Shown here one piece after another: positions 51,844 through 60,900 of a DNA stretch of 64,000 nt. Positions within the stretch are counted from its first letter, which is position 1, and the number at the start of each line of letters is the position of its first letter. Source of the DNA: Thermoprotei archaeon (lineage in GTDB: Archaea; Thermoproteota; Thermoprotei; QMSL01). A program made the translations under genes and the position numbers. Under the pieces are notes generated by a model. The model made no database searches, was not told the origin of the DNA, and worked only from the letters and a program-made list of their open reading frames with translations. The stretch is from the NCBI GenBank assembly GCA_003650925.1, contig QMSP01000004.1, forward strand, positions 1 through 64,000, written 5' to 3'.

Positions 51844-54017
51844 AGCACTTCATATATTAGCACATAGGCATTAGGCCTTGATGCGAAGACTAGTCTGAAG
51901 TACTTTGGGGCTTCAAAGTTAACATCAGGCCCTCTCCAGTCAATGCCTATGTACCTCAGGATCTCCTTTCCTATGTTGAAGATGAACCTTCTGCCCTTGA
52001 CTGGATAGAATAGAAGCTTATATAGAGTAGCATTTCTGGCTTCAGGCGTATCAGCAGGAGTTATTATAGTGAATGTTATTACTCTATCGATGCTTATAGT
52101 GCCGTTAGTCACGTACTTCCTCTCGTTCAGACCAGCTATACGTGCCATCCATATGCTCTTGCCGAAGTCTCCATAGCCTCTGAAATGAGGTACATAGATG
52201 GGGAAGGGTATTCTCAGGCCAAGCAGAGTGTTGAGATTTATGTATGGCTCGAATACTATCACATATTTGACCCCTAGAGCCTTGAATATCTTTATAGCTT
52301 CCTCCTCGCTTGAGAGGAAGGCTCTGGCTATGAGCTTGATCTGTGTGGAGTTTATGGTGCTGTTGTCACATACGCTCGTCCTATTGCCAGCTACAGCTAT
52401 CCAATAGCCATAGTCCCACCACGACGCTATTACAGCATCCTCAGGCAGATTGTCCCTCACCCACTCAAGTGCTGACACCCAGTCGATGTACTCATAGTTG
52501 TATCGCTCATTTGCAGGAACTGAAGACGTCAATATGAGAGGAGGAGAGGCAAAGGCAGCTACAAGGAAGGGAGATAATATTTGCATGAGTATTATCAGAG
52601 CCAGTGATGATAAAGCTATAACTCCATGTATAGGACCTATGGTAGGAGTAACCTTCTTTCTTCTCCTAGAGACAGATGCCGCTCCTCTCAAGGTGTCTCT
52701 TATGGGATTTATGAATTCGGCGAAAGCTATTCCACCTAGAAGGCATAGGGCAGGTGAAGCCAGTAAGGTGAGCCTAGCCATGGAGGCTGCTGCGTATAAG
52801 GAGCTCAGGCCAAATACTGCCGCGAAGAGGTTTTCTCTACTTATCCTTCGAAGTGTGAAGTATATGCCCATGACGCCAAGAACGCCTGTAGTGCTGAAAT
52901 CAAAGAAGAGTGATGCCCAAGTTGGCGCTCTATGTTCTCCCACAGACTCCACAAGAGGTATCAGCTTTCTGAGCGCAGGGTTTATGACTGATAGATACCT
53001 AGCGCTCATACGTCCCAAGATGCCCAGCGCTAGCACAACTCCGCCTATCAACACTATTGCACCAAACACCATATATGGTAGGAGGACTTTCCTGTCGCTA
53101 GGTATTCTTGACCCTATCTGAGGCATCTTCTCGACTATGTACTCAACCAATGCCATGATGAAGGGCACCCACAATAAAGCTAAGCTCATGGAGAGGAAGG
53201 TTCTGATGCCCCACTTGGGGACTATGCTTACTCCTATGAACATGGTGATGAAGAATGAGATATAGGTCTCCAACACCTTCATATCATAGTCTCTTAGCAA
53301 GAGTAGAAGCAACACGTGAAGAGCTATGACGTTTACCATGTACAGATAGGCTCCCCAAGTGGCTGCTACATAAGTGAACACGAGACCTACCAGTATGCCG
53401 TACATCCAAGGCCTTCTGCTCTTCATTCCCTTTAAGTATAGAGCATAGCCAAGCAACATGAGAGGAATAGCCACCGACTCATCATCATAGAAGCCTGCTA
53501 TGGTTCTGGTTGCAAAAGCTGAGTTTATGGCTAGAAGGAAAGCAGCTACCAGGCCTGTTACTCTTGACCTTATAGTACAACCTAGCATGAAGATTATCAA
53601 TGTAGCCAAAGCACCTAGAAAAGCTGGAAGCACTACCACTACCTGCTCAATTGTCACATCTAGACCTATCGTCCTAAGCAGAAGGTATGAGAATGCTCCT
53701 ACGAATGATACTCCTGGAAGTGATGTGTGAACAACATCACGACCATATGGATGCCAGAATTTCAGATCTCTATGCCATGTGCTCCACTCAAGGAAGCCAC
53801 GCCATCCAAGAGATGCTATCTTCTTGGCTATGTAGTATTGCCAGTAAGGGTCGAACTCTGTAAGGTAATATCCCCAACGAAGGGGTATGAGGCGAAGAGT
53901 TAGAGCTAGTGAGAATATGAAGATTAAGGACATCACTGTAAGGACAGTAGTAGCCCTAGGCCTTCTCTTGGGGATTACCTTGAATATCCTCGTGAAGGCT
54001 CTAAGAAACCTTCTCAT
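51819..54017 (-). CDS. aglB: Oligosaccharyltransferase, STT3/AglB type
   Basis: Transfers a lipid-linked glycan to Asn in secreted proteins. 732 residues: about 13 membrane segments, an N-terminal external loop with the acidic motif EFDPYWQYY (catalytic Asp), and a soluble C-terminal domain carrying WWDYGYW near residue 535, the acceptor-binding motif. It is shorter than many AglB proteins because the C-terminal domain is compact. A zinc-ribbon gene lies 5 bases upstream. Confidence 0.93.
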   Translation of the reverse strand: MRRFLRAFTRIFKVIPKRRPRATTVLTVMSLIFIFSLALTLRLIPLRWGYYLTEFDPYWQYYIAKKIASLGWRGFLEWSTWHRDLKFWHPYGRDVVHTSLPGVSFVGAFSYLLLRTIGLDVTIEQVVVVLPAFLGALATLIIFMLGCTIRSRVTGLVAAFLLAINSAFATRTIAGFYDDESVAIPLMLLGYALYLKGMKSRRPWMYGILVGLVFTYVAATWGAYLYMVNVIALHVLLLLLLRDYDMKVLETYISFFITMFIGVSIVPKWGIRTFLSMSLALLWVPFIMALVEYIVEKMPQIGSRIPSDRKVLLPYMVFGAIVLIGGVVLALGILGRMSARYLSVINPALRKLIPLVESVGEHRAPTWASLFFDFSTTGVLGVMGIYFTLRRISRENLFAAVFGLSSLYAAASMARLTLLASPALCLLGGIAFAEFINPIRDTLRGAASVSRRRKKVTPTIGPIHGVIALSSLALIILMQILSPFLVAAFASPPLILTSSVPANERYNYEYIDWVSALEWVRDNLPEDAVIASWWDYGYWIAVAGNRTSVCDNSTINSTQIKLIARAFLSSEEEAIKIFKALGVKYVIVFEPYINLNTLLGLRIPFPIYVPHFRGYGDFGKSIWMARIAGLNERKYVTNGTISIDRVITFTIITPADTPEARNATLYKLLFYPVKGRRFIFNIGKEILRYIGIDWRGPDVNFEAPKYFRLVFASRPNAYVLIYEVLYEEAEEA

Positions 54018-54022
54018 AAGCC

Positions 54023-54199
54023 CTACCTCCTCTTATTGCTTCCTAACTCTATCTTTATTGTAAGTGGCTTCAACTTCAGAGGAGATGAACATCTGGGGCA
54101 ACGATAATCATACTTCTTTGCTATCACCTCAGGAGGTACAAGGTCATGCCCTTCATAGAATACGAAACCACATCTACCACATATTATCTTTTCAGGCAT
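54023..54199 (-). CDS. Small zinc-ribbon protein upstream of aglB
   Basis: A 58-residue protein read from the minus strand, starting MPEKIICGRCGF. CGRC (residues 7-10) and CPRC (near residue 37) form a single zinc ribbon; the tail is basic (SNKRR). It ends 5 bases before aglB and its last codons double as the aglB ribosome-binding site (AGGAGGTAG), so it is co-translated with it. It resembles small archaeal Zn-ribbon proteins but no family is assigned. Confidence 0.8.
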   Translation of the reverse strand: MPEKIICGRCGFVFYEGHDLVPPEVIAKKYDYRCPRCSSPLKLKPLTIKIELGSNKRR

Positions 54200-54256
54200 C
54201 CTAGCACCAGATTCATTCTATTAATCAGACTCTTATTTTAAACCTTACATAACATG

Positions 54257-55267
54257 CTATGCATCCCTAATCCCTTCCTCAGTTATAGCAAATATGGCCT
54301 CACTCTCGGGCAGATAGGGACTATCTACAAGTCTTGCCACACGCTTATTGCCCTTAAGCTTCCTTAAGTAGACTCTTGCTCCAGGTACGTGAGCAAGTAT
54401 ATGGCCTCCCACAGCCATAACTGCATCTCCCCAGAATACATCAGGCCTAGCCATGACCTGATTCGTTACTACTACGGCCAAGTCATATGCATCTGCTAGT
54501 CTTACCAATGTGTGAAGATGTCTATTGAGCTTTTGCTGCCTCTCAGCTAAAGCTTCTCTTCCAGGGTATTCTGCTCTGAAGTGTCCTGTAACTGAGTCTA
54601 CAACTATGAGCTTTATGTTGTGCTCTTCTATGAGGTCTCTTGCCTGCTCAGCTAACAGCATTTGATGGTCACTATTGTATGCTCTGGCATAGATTATGTT
54701 TCTAAGAGTTTGCTTGGGGTCCAATCCCACAGCCTTGGCCATATCCATTATCCTCTCAGGCCTAAAGGTGCCTTCACAATCTATGTATAGAGCTTTTCCC
54801 TCTAGGCCTCCTTTATCCTTAGGAAGCTGAACATTAACGCACAATTGATGACATATTTGGGTCTTTCCTGTGCCGAACTCTCCATAGAACTCTGTTATGG
54901 TCTTGGTTTCAACCCCTCCTCCAAGCAGTCTATCTAGATTTCTTGAGCCTGTCGTTATCCTACCTACCCTCAGTCTTTCCTCGTAGACTTTATCAGCTGT
55001 CTTAAAGCCAAGGTCAAGAGCTTCTCTTGCAGCGGCTATTATCTTTTGAGCTATGCTGGGTGATATGCCAGTAGCCTCAGCTAGTTCTTGAGGAGAAGCT
55101 ATGGCTATGGCCTCTAGTGAAGAATATCCAGCCTCTCTTAGCTTCTCAGCAGTTACAGGACCTACGCCAGGGAGGTCAGTGAGGATCTTGACTTTTTTAG
55201 TCTTCTTGCTAATGACCTCTTTACTCTCTGTTCCTGCACTCCTCTTCCTCCTGGTCATAGTCAACAC
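54257..55267 (-). CDS. radA: RadA recombinase
   Basis: Forms the filament for homologous pairing. 336 residues: N-terminal helix-hairpin-helix domain ([19 protein letters not shown] near residue 33), polymerisation motif region, Walker [10 protein letters not shown] near residue 129, Walker [10 protein letters not shown] near residue 215, and the L2-like [12 protein letters not shown] near residue 265. No intein. A second RecA-family gene (RadB-like) lies 1 kb away. Confidence 0.96.
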   Translation of the reverse strand: MLTMTRRKRSAGTESKEVISKKTKKVKILTDLPGVGPVTAEKLREAGYSSLEAIAIASPQELAEATGISPSIAQKIIAAAREALDLGFKTADKVYEERLRVGRITTGSRNLDRLLGGGVETKTITEFYGEFGTGKTQICHQLCVNVQLPKDKGGLEGKALYIDCEGTFRPERIMDMAKAVGLDPKQTLRNIIYARAYNSDHQMLLAEQARDLIEEHNIKLIVVDSVTGHFRAEYPGREALAERQQKLNRHLHTLVRLADAYDLAVVVTNQVMARPDVFWGDAVMAVGGHILAHVPGARVYLRKLKGNKRVARLVDSPYLPESEAIFAITEEGIRDA

Positions 55268-55347
55268 CTCTAAGAGTCTTAGTCCAAGGTTAGGATAGCA
55301 GAAGTAATAAATAAGGTTAGTCTTACCTATGGTCAGGAGGAGGAATA

Positions 55348-55788
55348 ATGGTCAAGGAGAGGGCTTGGAGACTTGTGAGAAGTCTGATCAGAAGGAGATA
55401 CACGCTGGCAGAATACCTCAGGGCGTTAACTCCAGTCATAGCTACTATTGTAGCTGTCTCGCTTTTGAGTGGAGTGATCTACATCATGGTGGAGAAACCT
55501 GCTATGGGAGTTCCATTTCATTGGCCAAGAGGTACTGACATACAGACCACAATGGAGGGTATCATAGTCTTCATAGCGTACAGTGGTCAGATAATAGGCC
55601 TTGTAATGGTTTATGAAGGGCTGAGGAAGGTCTATGAGCCAAAGTACTCTATGATGCTCATAATTATAGGCACTATAGTGCTCATCCTATGCCTAGCTAC
55701 ATTATGGCTTATAATGTATGTGAAGACGGGAGTGCTAAGGTCTACCACGGAACCGACTTTAACTTCATTAGGTAGGCTAGTCTATTAG
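55348..55788 (+). CDS. Small archaeal membrane protein of unknown function
   Basis: A 146-residue protein with a basic N-terminus (about residues 1-25) and three hydrophobic segments (about 28-46, 70-88 and 100-122). [20 protein letters not shown] and [13 protein letters not shown] stand out. It has a strong AGGAGGAATA site before the ATG. The last 47 bases overlap the convergent carS gene. I do not recognise the family. Closeness to aglB allows a guess of a membrane-complex partner, which is weak inference. Confidence 0.65.
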   Translation: MVKERAWRLVRSLIRRRYTLAEYLRALTPVIATIVAVSLLSGVIYIMVEKPAMGVPFHWPRGTDIQTTMEGIIVFIAYSGQIIGLVMVYEGLRKVYEPKYSMMLIIIGTIVLILCLATLWLIMYVKTGVLRSTTEPTLTSLGRLVY

Positions 55789-56269
55789 TAAGAATGTGGA
55801 GTATTGGAGTCAAGAGGAGGAGAACAAGCACTAAGTCAGCACCTAGAGAGAAGCCTGAGAGATGTGAGAGGAGGAGTGCAAATAAAAGGAAATCTAATTG
55901 ATCAAGCAAAGGAGCAGGAGCTCCCCGAGGTATTCCCAGTCTTCTCTTGATGAAGGATCCTATAAGGTCACCTAACATAGCTCCAAAAGATAGAGGTATT
56001 GACCGCATAAGAGCTCCTTTATCTCCAAAAGGAGATCTCTGAATTACTCCAACTAGAATTCCAACTAAGATGCCCACGAGAAAGCCCTCTACAGTCTTGC
56101 CATCACCAAGAATTCTCTTGCCATCAATGAATAGTTTCCCTCTATCTATAGGCCTTCCCTTTATGAACTTAGATAACACGACGGGAGCACCATTAGCAGC
56201 ATAGGCTGGTAGTATGTACCAGATGGCTCTTAGAACTAAGAGGACTAGGGAGCTGAGAGACTCCATCAT
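55742..56269 (-). CDS. carS: CDP-archaeol synthase
   Basis: Activates unsaturated archaeol phosphate with CTP in ether-lipid synthesis. 175 residues with about five membrane segments. ILGDGKTVEGFLVG near residue 53 and the charged DLIGSFIKRRLGIPRGAPAPLLDQLDF near residues 99-126 are the CarS signature, with the acidic residues for metal binding. Overlaps radB-like by 4 bases. Confidence 0.93.
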   Translation of the reverse strand: MMESLSSLVLLVLRAIWYILPAYAANGAPVVLSKFIKGRPIDRGKLFIDGKRILGDGKTVEGFLVGILVGILVGVIQRSPFGDKGALMRSIPLSFGAMLGDLIGSFIKRRLGIPRGAPAPLLDQLDFLLFALLLSHLSGFSLGADLVLVLLLLTPILHILTNRLAYLMKLKSVPW

Positions 56270-56943
56270 AAGACACCTCTCATACCATACTTAGTGATTA
56301 TGCACTCTAGACTACCTCCTACAAGCTCTTCCTTATAGTGCTTCTCAACGATCAACAGTCTTCTGCCTGGCACTCCATAGTGTTCAAGCTTAAGCACTAC
56401 ATCAGACCAGAAGTATAGCACCTTAGCTGAAACAGGCTCTTCAGTCTCTTGGACGATCCTTGAGTCACTAGTCAGTAAGAAAGCTACGTCATATCTTTCA
56501 GCCATAGATGACATAAGGGCCATTATCCTGTTCAGGAGTTTATTCAATTTAACATTATAGCGTCTATCACCCAAAAATCCTCTATAAGCTCTAGTTATCG
56601 TGTCCACTACAATCAATCTCAGGTCACCTCCCAGTGAATCCTCCAGTATTAACAATGTCCGCTGCAAAGAGGGGAGGTCATGAACATCAAGCACTAAGGA
56701 GCACTCTTTAATCTCATCCTTGGGATATGGTCTTAGGAGCTCAGCTACTCTTTGTGGATGAAGCTTTCCATAGCAATTTATGTATAGAAAGCGAAGGCCT
56801 CCTCTCATAGCTGAAGCACACGACTGTAGAGCTAAAGTAGTCTTGCCTGATGAGGGAGGGCCATAGACAAGAGTCACTAGACCTGTTGATAGTCCCCCAG
56901 TTATTTTATCTATTACTTCACAGCCCAAGCTGAGCTTCATCAT
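56266..56943 (-). CDS. RadB-like RecA-family ATPase
   Basis: A 225-residue RecA/RadA paralogue with no N-terminal HhH domain, like RadB. Walker A GPPSSGKTT near residues 28-36, Walker B DLRLIVVDTITRAYRG near residue 105 and sensor-like FLLTSDSRIVQ are present. The family modulates recombination and Holliday junction resolution. Translation is coupled to carS. In Thermoproteota such proteins are also called RadC or KaiC-like, so the exact name is uncertain. Confidence 0.83.
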   Translation of the reverse strand: MMKLSLGCEVIDKITGGLSTGLVTLVYGPPSSGKTTLALQSCASAMRGGLRFLYINCYGKLHPQRVAELLRPYPKDEIKECSLVLDVHDLPSLQRTLLILEDSLGGDLRLIVVDTITRAYRGFLGDRRYNVKLNKLLNRIMALMSSMAERYDVAFLLTSDSRIVQETEEPVSAKVLYFWSDVVLKLEHYGVPGRRLLIVEKHYKEELVGGSLECIITKYGMRGVL

Positions 56944-56976
56944 CTCATACTCGCTCAGAAAATTTATCAGGAAGGA

Positions 56977-57558
56977 GTGAGAATAATACTTTCTGTGAAG
57001 AAGACAATATTAGCTAGGGACATGAGAGCGTATTACGATATAATCAAATTGCTCAATGAGTTACATGAAAGAAGAGTAAATCCTAGGCTTCTTGAAAGAA
57101 TAGAGTCTGAAGTAGTGATCGAGGTTGATAGTAAACAAGGCAGTGGACTTGATGACCCCTTCATGGCATACTTCACGATGGTATTGCTTGTCAAGGGAAA
57201 GAGGAGCTTTGAAAAACTCGTAGTAGGGATTGATCCAGGGGAGAAAATCGGCGTAGCTGTAGTAGCGGATGGAGAATTGCTAGACCTAAGGATATTTAGG
57301 AAGCGTGATATGCTTGAGGAATATTTAGATAAAGTAATGGCATACTGTCCTGCACGTAGAAAAATAGTCAAAGTTGGTTCTCATGTAGATGATGAGATGT
57401 TATCCTCTCTCAGAAGATTAAAGAGGAGAGGAGTGGAGCTAAAGATTGTTGATGAGAGCAAGAGCAACACCTCAGCCATATTAAGCCAGATGTATCCTCA
57501 CATAAGAGCTGATGACATGACCTCAGCCTTGAGGATCGCTTTTCGGCTTACGATATAA
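56977..57558 (+). CDS. Predicted RNase H-fold (RuvC-like) protein beside radB
   Basis: A 193-residue protein of no family I know by name. After about 80 helical residues, VVGIDPGEKIGVAVVADGEL (near residue 82) has the GxDPGxxxGVA form of RNase H-fold nucleases. A following strand (KIVKVGSHVDD), a basic loop and the C-terminal HIRADDMTSALRIA, an acidic pair in a helix, complete the pattern. RuvC, Hjc-unrelated resolvases and YqgF share this layout. Divergent from the RadB-like gene, 33 bases apart. Nuclease activity is inferred, not shown. Confidence 0.7.
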   Translation: MRIILSVKKTILARDMRAYYDIIKLLNELHERRVNPRLLERIESEVVIEVDSKQGSGLDDPFMAYFTMVLLVKGKRSFEKLVVGIDPGEKIGVAVVADGELLDLRIFRKRDMLEEYLDKVMAYCPARRKIVKVGSHVDDEMLSSLRRLKRRGVELKIVDESKSNTSAILSQMYPHIRADDMTSALRIAFRLTI

Positions 57559-57601
57559 CTCTTAAAGGCTGTAAAGAAAAACGTACTCTTGGGGCTACTA
57601 G

Positions 57602-58891
57602 ATGAGGGAGAAGTTTAGAGCTGGCACAACATATAGAGTAGAAGGTCCAGCTTGTGTCAGAGTGATCGAAGGAGAGATAGAGAGTCTTGGCAAGGTGTTA
57701 AGGCCTAGAGAACAACTGGTAGTCCCTAAGTCGAAGGCCATGTCTTTTACGGTACTTAAGGATTCTCTCCTTGAAGTAAGGCTTGGTGATGGAGCAAGAA
57801 TGGAGGAGATAAAGGAACCTCCAATACCTCCTGATTGGAGAGCTGCTATAGAGAGAATTCTAGCTATGCCTAAACCTGTTAAGGTCTTAGTTCTAGGAGA
57901 TGTAGATAGCGGCAAGTCAACCTTCTGTATATGCTTAGCCAATGCCTCAATAGGCAAAGGATTCAAAACTGTCATAATAGATAAGGACCTAGGTCAGTCA
58001 GATATCGGGGCTCCTACAACTATAGGCATGGGGCTTGTAACCAGTGCTGTGACGTCGCTCTCTCAAGTGTCGCCAATAGATGGATACTTCGTAGGGCTTA
58101 CTAGCCCCTCTCGGGTCACTCATAGGGTCATAGCGGGAGTGCAGCTTCTCATGGAGAAGGCTTTGAACATGGGGACTGAAGTCATAATTGTTAATACAAG
58201 TGGCTGGATAGCAGGAAAAGAAGCACGAGAGCTTAAGTGGTCCTTAATAAGCGTGCTCAAGCCTAACGCCATAGTAGCCATACAGAGGAGTACTGAGATC
58301 GAGCATCTCGTAAGGCCTTTCAAGAGCATTAGAGGCATTGAGATAATAAGAGTACCGTCACCGCCCATAGTGAGGATGAGAAATAGAGGAGAGAGAAGAA
58401 TGTTGAGGGAATCAAGCTATAAGAGATACCTGGAGGGGGCAAAGATTAGAACCTTCTCGTTAAGCCAGGTAGGATTGCTGTACACAATCTATGGAACAGG
58501 CATGAGTCTTTCAAGAGATGTCCTGCGAGAGCTAAGCGAGACCATAGGAGTTAGAATACTATATGGAGAGGAGGCTACAGACGCTGTTCTTCTAGTCGCT
58601 GAAAGACCTATAAGACTTAGTGAAGAGGACATGAAGACTATCAGAGGAAAGTTTGGTGGAAAAGACGTAGTCCTTACGTATAAAGGCGGTGAGGAAGGGC
58701 TATTAGTGGGGCTTCTGGACACTGATGGAAGGCTCCTAGGCATCGGTATAGTCAAGGAGATAGAGTTTGAGCGAGGGATAATAAGAATCCTTACTAATGT
58801 TGAAGGTGATGTCAGCATGATAGCTTTTGGACAAATAAAGCTTGATGAGAATGGCAGAGAGCTAAGGAAATTCGATGGATGGGTTCTTTAG
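57602..58891 (+). CDS. Polynucleotide 5'-hydroxyl kinase, Clp1/Grc3 family
   Basis: Phosphorylates RNA 5'-OH ends, for example after tRNA splicing. 429 residues: N-terminal beta domain, Walker A LGDVDSGKSTFC near residue 99, IIDKDLGQSDIGAPTTIGMG near residue 126 (Walker B and the lid region), and a C-terminal domain. The presence of several tRNA introns in this window makes a link to splicing reasonable, though not proven. Confidence 0.9.
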   Translation: MREKFRAGTTYRVEGPACVRVIEGEIESLGKVLRPREQLVVPKSKAMSFTVLKDSLLEVRLGDGARMEEIKEPPIPPDWRAAIERILAMPKPVKVLVLGDVDSGKSTFCICLANASIGKGFKTVIIDKDLGQSDIGAPTTIGMGLVTSAVTSLSQVSPIDGYFVGLTSPSRVTHRVIAGVQLLMEKALNMGTEVIIVNTSGWIAGKEARELKWSLISVLKPNAIVAIQRSTEIEHLVRPFKSIRGIEIIRVPSPPIVRMRNRGERRMLRESSYKRYLEGAKIRTFSLSQVGLLYTIYGTGMSLSRDVLRELSETIGVRILYGEEATDAVLLVAERPIRLSEEDMKTIRGKFGGKDVVLTYKGGEEGLLVGLLDTDGRLLGIGIVKEIEFERGIIRILTNVEGDVSMIAFGQIKLDENGRELRKFDGWVL

Positions 58892-58895
58892 CCCA

Positions 58896-60842
58896 TTAGT
58901 TACTACTTCTAAAGAATATTACTAGCTCTCGAGCCAGAGCACCTCTCTCATCGGGGAGTACCTTTAAGCTACGCCTTATCCACTTGGGTAGTAGACGGCG
59001 GCAAGGCCTAGTGGCGAACCTGTAGTCCATGAATATGAGGGCAGCCTTATCGTCAAGCCTTCTCAAAGGCCTTCCTGCTGCCTGAGAAGCCTTCTTCATG
59101 GCTGGAAGCAGATACCCATATAATCTGCCTTTGCCAGGAAACTTCTTCTCATAGTACTCTATACGCGCTTTTACAAGAGGTGTTGGCTTGGCATAGGGCA
59201 CTCCAACTATGACTACAGACATCATCTCTTTACCTGGAAAGTCCTCTCCTTCAGCATTTCTACCTCCTTGAACACCTAGGAGAACTGCACCTCCTTTATG
59301 GGCAAAGGACTTAAACTTCTCAATGAGGCTATCATTATCCCTTGAGGTGAAATCAGGACTCTCAACGAATAGAGGCTTATTGAGACCTTTGAGCTCATTC
59401 TCCAGTCCTGCATTTATCAAGCCTTCAAGAACTTCATAGGATGCTGTGAATACTCCTACATTGCCAGGAGTATGTTGCACCACCTCAACTATCCTATCAA
59501 CCATCTTCGAATACATGGCCTCGCTCCTCTTCTTAAAGTCAGTTGTTATGCCTCTCGTTACCAGGCACAAGGCACGCCTTCTATAGGGAGGCTCCACTAT
59601 GAGTGAACTTGCACTCTCCTCGCTGATGCCAATGAGCTCAATGAAGGCATCTACAGGCTCTAGTGTTGCAGAGGTCATGATAAGGGAGTGAACTGAATCA
59701 GAGAGCCACCTAATTAGAGGACTAGGGTCTAGAGCTATGACTCCCAGCTTCAGAGATTCACCTCTTGATGTCCTCTCCTTCATGAGAACGAAGAAGTAGT
59801 CATCACGATCATACGCATATTGCCATAGCTTCAGGAAGGAGGCTACCCTGCTTGCATATGATCTTGGCAGTTTACCCTCCCTTATGAGCATATCCTTGAC
59901 CATCCTGCCCAGGTCCTCAAGCTCAAAGATTACTTCAGAGAGGGATGCATTACATACCTCCTCGCATATCTTGAAGGGAAGATCCCTGGGGACCTCACCT
60001 TCATCCTCTACTATATTCTTCGATAGCCTCTCAATGGCTTTACGCCACATTCTCAGGAAGAATCTGGCCTCAGAGGATATGGGGCCTATGAGAGCCTCTT
60101 CATAGGCGTGTTGAATTGAATTCACGGATATCACATCGCTTAGAGAGTCAATAGCCACGTCAGGGATGTTATGAGCTTCATCAAGAACTACTATGCATTC
60201 ATTGAGATCCTTTCCAAGAAATCTCAGAAACCTGTGCCTTATGGGTTCATTGAATAAATACATGTAGCTACAAGCGATAACATCTACCTGAGGGAGAAGG
60301 AGCTTAGCAACTTCATAAGGACATACCCCTTCTTTGCGAGAAAGCTCTATGATTTCAGAGGCCAGGAGAGGCTGCTTCATGAGGTGCCTTAGCCTTTGAA
60401 CTAGCTTCTTTTCTTTCTCAAGAAAGCGCTTAAAGAAGGGGCAGCGACCATCTCGCTTCAGCCTTTCACATAGCTCAAGTGAAAGCCTGTAGTCCTGCTG
60501 AGTGTGTACCTCACTGAGAAGGCACATCTCGCTCCTTCCTCTAAGGGCTACTCCTGTAACAGGAAGTTTTCTTGAGATGGCCTTGAGCTCTTCTATAACC
60601 CTCTCGTGTTCTTTATGAGTACGTGCCATGTAGATTACTTTAAGGTTATTACTCTTAGCGTAAGGAAGAATGGCAGAGAGAAGGGCTATGGTCTTGCCAA
60701 AGCCGCTTGGAGCTTCAAGCAGAACATTTGAGCCTTTCCTCAAGGATTCGGCAATGAAGGCTATGACTCTATCCTGACCTGGCCTAAAGCTCTCATATGG
60801 GAAGCATTCAAAGGCTTCCTTAGCCGTATTGTCTCTCATCAC
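58896..60842 (-). CDS. xpd: XPD/Rad3-type DNA helicase with iron-sulfur domain
   Basis: A 5'-3' superfamily 2 helicase for DNA repair. 648 residues: Q-motif region FRPGQDRVIAF, Walker A SGFGKT near residue 45, four cysteines of the Fe-S domain (MCLLSE, LCERLKRDGRCPFF, EGVCPYEVA), VLDEAHN (DEAH) near residue 220, and C-terminal motifs VFTASYEVLEG, GVQGGRNAEGED and QAAGRPLRR. Every core motif is intact. Confidence 0.94.
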   Translation of the reverse strand: MMRDNTAKEAFECFPYESFRPGQDRVIAFIAESLRKGSNVLLEAPSGFGKTIALLSAILPYAKSNNLKVIYMARTHKEHERVIEELKAISRKLPVTGVALRGRSEMCLLSEVHTQQDYRLSLELCERLKRDGRCPFFKRFLEKEKKLVQRLRHLMKQPLLASEIIELSRKEGVCPYEVAKLLLPQVDVIACSYMYLFNEPIRHRFLRFLGKDLNECIVVLDEAHNIPDVAIDSLSDVISVNSIQHAYEEALIGPISSEARFFLRMWRKAIERLSKNIVEDEGEVPRDLPFKICEEVCNASLSEVIFELEDLGRMVKDMLIREGKLPRSYASRVASFLKLWQYAYDRDDYFFVLMKERTSRGESLKLGVIALDPSPLIRWLSDSVHSLIMTSATLEPVDAFIELIGISEESASSLIVEPPYRRRALCLVTRGITTDFKKRSEAMYSKMVDRIVEVVQHTPGNVGVFTASYEVLEGLINAGLENELKGLNKPLFVESPDFTSRDNDSLIEKFKSFAHKGGAVLLGVQGGRNAEGEDFPGKEMMSVVIVGVPYAKPTPLVKARIEYYEKKFPGKGRLYGYLLPAMKKASQAAGRPLRRLDDKAALIFMDYRFATRPCRRLLPKWIRRSLKVLPDERGALARELVIFFRSSN

Positions 60843-60900
60843 TCATTCTCCTAAATGAATAAAGAGTGTGAAGCTAAATTACTAACTCTTAGGGATACGA

